NCBI RefSeq assembly: GCF_900128995.1 | Contig: NZ_FQUE01000006.1 | Coordinates: 124,001-188,000 of the forward strand | Direction: 5' to 3' | DNA length: 64,000 bases | From: Loktanella atrilutea | GTDB lineage: Bacteria; Pseudomonadota; Alphaproteobacteria; Rhodobacterales; Rhodobacteraceae | Shown: piece by piece, positions 61,031 through 64,000 of the stretch | Layout of the letters: each line of letters begins with the position of its first letter | Position numbering within the stretch: position 1 is the stretch's first letter | Notes under the pieces: generated by a model | What the model saw: only the letters and a program-made list of their open reading frames with translations | Databases searched by the model: none | Told to the model about the DNA's origin: nothing | Position numbers and translations under genes: made by a program

Positions 61031-61906
61031 ATGGACGGCAGATTTGGCATCATCGGCGGATCGGGCCTCTACGACATTCCGGGCCTTTCGGATGCTAGCT
61101 GGACGACGGTCGAAAGCCCCTGGGGCGTGCCCTCGGACGCCATCCTGACCGGCACCCTCGACGGGGTGCCGCTGGCCTTTTTACCGCGCCACGGCCGCGG
61201 CCATGTCCACGCGCCGACCACCGTCCCCGACCGCGCCAATATCGACGCGATGAAGCGTCTGGGCGTCACCCACCTTGTCAGCATCAGCGCCTGTGGATCG
61301 TTCCGCGAGGATATGGCCCCCGGTGATTTCGTCGTTGTGGACCAGTTTATCGACCGCACCTTCGCACGAGAAAAGTCCTTCTTCGGCACCGGCTGCGTCG
61401 CGCATGTCAGCCTCGCCGATCCGGTCTGCCCCGATCTCTCCGCCGCCTGCGTCACGGCCGGGCGTGGCGCCGGGATTACCATGCACGACGGCGGCACCTA
61501 CCTTGCGATGGAAGGCCCGCAGTTTTCCACCCGCGCCGAAAGCCTGATGTATCGCGCCTGGGGCTGCGACGTGATCGGCATGACCAACATGCCAGAGGCA
61601 AAGCTGGCCCGCGAGGCGGAGCTGCACTACGCCTCCGTCGCGATGATCACCGATTACGACAGCTGGCACCCGGACCACGGCGCGGTCGACGTGGCCGACG
61701 TGATCCGGACGCTGCAGGGCAACGGCACCAAGGCGCGCGACTTGGTCGTCGCGCTGGCACGGTCCCTGCCCCGGAGGTGCACCGCCGGCTGCGCAACCGC
61801 CCTGACCCATGCCGTCATGACCTCTCCCGACCAGCGCGACCCCGCGCTGACAGCCAAATTGGACGCGGTCGCGGGCCGCGTTCTGATACCGAAGGACCCC
61901 ACATGA
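61031..61906 (+). CDS. mtnP: S-methyl-5'-thioadenosine phosphorylase
   Basis: This 291-residue enzyme cleaves methylthioadenosine with phosphate to adenine and methylthioribose-1-phosphate. It has the purine-phosphorylase motifs [46 protein letters not shown] and [19 protein letters not shown]. The start ATG at 61031 matches the conserved N-terminus. Its stop overlaps the apt start (ATGA), linking adenine release to its re-use. Confidence 0.95.
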   Translation: MDGRFGIIGGSGLYDIPGLSDASWTTVESPWGVPSDAILTGTLDGVPLAFLPRHGRGHVHAPTTVPDRANIDAMKRLGVTHLVSISACGSFREDMAPGDFVVVDQFIDRTFAREKSFFGTGCVAHVSLADPVCPDLSAACVTAGRGAGITMHDGGTYLAMEGPQFSTRAESLMYRAWGCDVIGMTNMPEAKLAREAELHYASVAMITDYDSWHPDHGAVDVADVIRTLQGNGTKARDLVVALARSLPRRCTAGCATALTHAVMTSPDQRDPALTAKLDAVAGRVLIPKDPT

Positions 61907-62433
61907 AAACCGTTCAGGACTATATCCGCACGATCCCCGATTTCCCGCACGAAGGGATCATGTTCCGCGACGTGACGACGCTCTTCGCCGATCCGCGCGG
62001 GTTTCGCATGGCGATCGACCAGCTGCTGCACCCCTACGCCGGCCAGCCCATCGATCGCGTCGTCGGGCTGGAAGCACGCGGCTTCATCCTCGGCGGTGCC
62101 ATCGCTCACCAGTTGTCCGTCGGCTTCGTGCCGATCCGCAAGAAGGGCAAACTGCCGGCAAAGACCATCGAACAGGCCTACACGCTGGAATACGGCGAGG
62201 CGGTGGTCGAAATCCATGACGACGCCCTGCAGCCGGGCGAACGCGTCCTGATGGTCGACGACCTGCTGGCCACGGGCGGCACGGCCGAGGCCGGCATCAA
62301 GCTGATCGAACGTCTGGGCGCCGTCGTGACCGGCTGCGCCTTCATCATCGACCTGCCTGAACTTGGCGGGCGTGCGAAACTGGAAGAGCTGGGGATGGAT
62401 GTCCATGCCCTTTGTGCCTACGACGGCCACTGA
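61903..62433 (+). CDS. apt: Adenine phosphoribosyltransferase
   Basis: This 176-residue enzyme converts adenine and PRPP to AMP. The PRPP site is [16 protein letters not shown], and the N-terminus has [20 protein letters not shown]. Length is normal. It is coupled to mtnP, so the adenine from methylthioadenosine goes straight to AMP. A 168-base gap without features follows. Confidence 0.96.
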   Translation: MKTVQDYIRTIPDFPHEGIMFRDVTTLFADPRGFRMAIDQLLHPYAGQPIDRVVGLEARGFILGGAIAHQLSVGFVPIRKKGKLPAKTIEQAYTLEYGEAVVEIHDDALQPGERVLMVDDLLATGGTAEAGIKLIERLGAVVTGCAFIIDLPELGGRAKLEELGMDVHALCAYDGH

Positions 62434-62601
62434 GGGTTGCGGCGGCCAGGGCCGTTCGGGCCCGCGCCGCCGCGACCGGAGCGTCAGATCGCTGCGCCGG
62501 ATTTTCCGGCAAGCCCCTTCGAGGGCCGCAGCAAGAGGTCTTCTGACCCGGTGGGATTGGCCTTTCGCCGCCTCTCCGCCAACGCTTAAACGCGATAAAG
62601 C

Positions 62602-64000
62602 CTAATCATCGGTTAAATTCCGCAACACTGCACCGGGATTCATGATGCCGTTGGGGTCGAGGGCGTCCTTGATCGCCCGCATCATCGCAAGCTTCGCGGG
62701 ATCGCCGTAGCGTTCGAGGTCCCCGACCTTCAGTCGTCCGATCCCGTGCTCCGCACTGACCGACCCGCCAAGAGCGTCGGTCAGGTCGTGCAGGCAGGTC
62801 TTGACCGCCGCCCGCTTGTCGTCGTGATCGGTCCGCGTCTCGCCCTTCAGCGGAAAGACGTTGTAGTGCAGGTTCCCGTCGCCCAGATGGCCGAAACAGT
62901 TGATCCGAAAGTCACCGATCCGCGCCAGCTGGGGGCCCGCCTGCGCGATGAATGCGGGCACCTGGCTCAGTGGCAAGGAAATGTCCTGCGATGATACGGA
63001 CCCGATCCGTCGGTTCGCCTCCGGGATGCTTTCACGGATGTGCCACAGGGCATCGCGGTCGGCCCCCGAGCGTGCGATGATTCCGTCAGTGACCAGACCG
63101 GCCTCCGCCGCCGCCTCGAACACCGTTTCCAGCGCCGCATCGGGTTCCAGCCCGGCAGGCAGGCCGATGTCGATCAGCACCATCCACTCGGGTGTCTGCG
63201 CAAAAGGCGCCCGAAAATCCGGCCCCACCTCGGTCAGGAAATCAAGGCCCTGCCGGTGGATCAGCTCGAAGGCAGAGACGCCGTCGCCGAGACGGTCCTG
63301 CGCCAGCGCCAGCAGATCCAGCGCCGCAGCGGGCGACGGCACCGCCAGCATTGCGGCCCCCACCCCCGCAGGTTTCGGCACGAGGCGCAATGCGGCGGCG
63401 GTCATGATACCCAGCGTCCCTTCGGCCCCGATCATCAGGTCCCGCAGGTCATAGCCGGTATTGTCCTTGCGCAGGCGGCTGAGCCCGTTCCAGACCGTTC
63501 CGTCAGGACGGACCACCTCCAGCCCGAGGCACTGGGCGCGGGCATTGCCGTAACGCAGGACATTGACGCCGCCGGCATTCGTCGACAGCAGCCCCCCGAT
63601 CCGCGCCGACCCTTCGGAGGCCAGCGACAGCGGAAACAGGCGACCGATGTCCTCAGCCGCGCGCTGCACATCGGCGAGGATCGCACCCGCCTCGGCCACC
63701 AGCACCGACTCGCTGGGATAGGTGGCGCGGATCGCGGTCATCCTCTCCAGCGACAGCACCAGCGGTGCGGCACCGCCGTTCATCAACTGCCCGCCGACCA
63801 GCCCCGTGCCGCCGCCGTAGGGCACGACGCCGATACGCCGCGCGTTGCAATAGCCAAGGATCCGCGCCACCTCTGCCGTATCGCGCGGCGCCACGACGAT
63901 CCCGGACCCGGCAAACCGCCCGCGCGGCTCTGTCAGGTAGGGGTTGGTATCGGTGCGAAAGCTGTCGTCCGGAAGGACGGCCCGCAGGTCGGCCAGGGTA
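62602..64000 (-). CDS. FAD-binding oxidase (D-lactate/D-2-hydroxyglutarate dehydrogenase family), 5' end outside window
   Basis: The coding frame runs past the right edge: the minus-strand sequence at the end reads LADLRAVLPDDSF, LTEPRGRFAGSGIVVAPRDT, so the start lies beyond base 64000. Visible residues cover the PP-loop FAD site VVPYGGGTGLVGGQ, a second FAD segment LLSTNAGGVNVLRYGNARAQ, and the C-terminal metal/substrate site CFGHLGDGNLHYNVF with EHGIGRLK. It oxidises a D-2-hydroxyacid, probably passing electrons to the respiratory chain. Confidence 0.93.
   Translation of the reverse strand, partial: TLADLRAVLPDDSFRTDTNPYLTEPRGRFAGSGIVVAPRDTAEVARILGYCNARRIGVVPYGGGTGLVGGQLMNGGAAPLVLSLERMTAIRATYPSESVLVAEAGAILADVQRAAEDIGRLFPLSLASEGSARIGGLLSTNAGGVNVLRYGNARAQCLGLEVVRPDGTVWNGLSRLRKDNTGYDLRDLMIGAEGTLGIMTAAALRLVPKPAGVGAAMLAVPSPAAALDLLALAQDRLGDGVSAFELIHRQGLDFLTEVGPDFRAPFAQTPEWMVLIDIGLPAGLEPDAALETVFEAAAEAGLVTDGIIARSGADRDALWHIRESIPEANRRIGSVSSQDISLPLSQVPAFIAQAGPQLARIGDFRINCFGHLGDGNLHYNVFPLKGETRTDHDDKRAAVKTCLHDLTDALGGSVSAEHGIGRLKVGDLERYGDPAKLAMMRAIKDALDPNGIMNPGAVLRNLTDD

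Noticed and set aside
1-64000. CRISPR arrays, prophage, insertion sequences or a phage-defence island
   Set aside because: No direct-repeat spacer pattern, transposase, integrase or defence-type gene was recognised; the content is chromosomal housekeeping and metabolic genes.

Overview
The window looks like a chromosomal segment of a marine-type Rhodobacteraceae (Roseobacter-group) alphaproteobacterium. Reasons: high GC throughout, the family-typical intergenic repeat built on TTCTTCTCGTCGAAAATACCTCG, a plant-type glutamate-cysteine ligase, a tiny aa3-oxidase subunit IV, a DmdC-like acyl-CoA dehydrogenase, a betaine-type Rieske demethylase set, membrane-bound ferritin MbfA behind an apparent Irr (iron control element) box, and a lysC/ptsP neighbourhood. 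No insertion sequence, prophage, plasmid or CRISPR feature was seen. The window opens inside a zinc alcohol dehydrogenase and ends inside an FAD-linked 2-hydroxyacid dehydrogenase.

Layout. 1-9.7 kb: dehydrogenase, cupin, katG with a strong terminator, a PhnCDE-like oxyanion ABC transporter with a two-domain permease, tRNA-Arg(TCT), a PPC-domain protein, modA and a polysaccharide-deacetylase-family enzyme. 9.9-14.3 kb: a three-gene quaternary-amine (glycine or proline betaine) demethylation operon. 14.3-18.2 kb: a very large CheB-CheR-PAS-HWE kinase translationally coupled to a single-domain response regulator. 18.3-27.6 kb: a decayed metallo-beta-lactamase fragment, then housekeeping genes (gshA, acetyltransferase, rsmE, ubiA, an OmpA-BON protein, a CDF metal exporter, sua5). 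27.7-32.6 kb: acyl-CoA dehydrogenase and MBL hydrolase, COX subunit IV plus lipoprotein, azlCD.

32.7-37.5 kb is a compact molybdenum-cofactor operon: fdhD, mobA, mobB, moeA and an acetyltransferase, the last four joined by 4-bp start/stop overlaps. Its MoeA carries about 294 extra N-terminal residues with an RNase-H-fold-like pattern of acidic residues, which is the most unusual protein in the window. 37.5-39.4 kb holds mbfA and a NYN-LOTUS RNase-like protein. 39.9-49.9 kb holds a PAS-GGDEF-EAL protein, an amidohydrolase, an RNA methyltransferase, modBC (about 38 kb from modA), a histone-deacetylase-like protein divergent from a Nudix hydrolase, DUF1178 and an SDR. 50-55.8 kb holds lysC, an alpha carbonic anhydrase, ptsP, EcsC and an acetyltransferase. 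55.9-64 kb holds a flavin reductase, an SsuABC/ThiXYZ-like transporter, a SulP permease, a coupled mtnP-apt purine/methylthioadenosine salvage pair, and the truncated FAD oxidase.

Taken together the window supplies molybdate uptake (modA, modBC) and molybdenum-cofactor maturation (fdhD, mobA, mobB, moeA), but no molybdoenzyme is encoded in it. Three near-identical A/T-core palindromes and two families of longer intergenic repeats sit at gene ends and look like terminators or genome-wide repeat elements. All functional calls come from reading motifs by eye; no database search was run.
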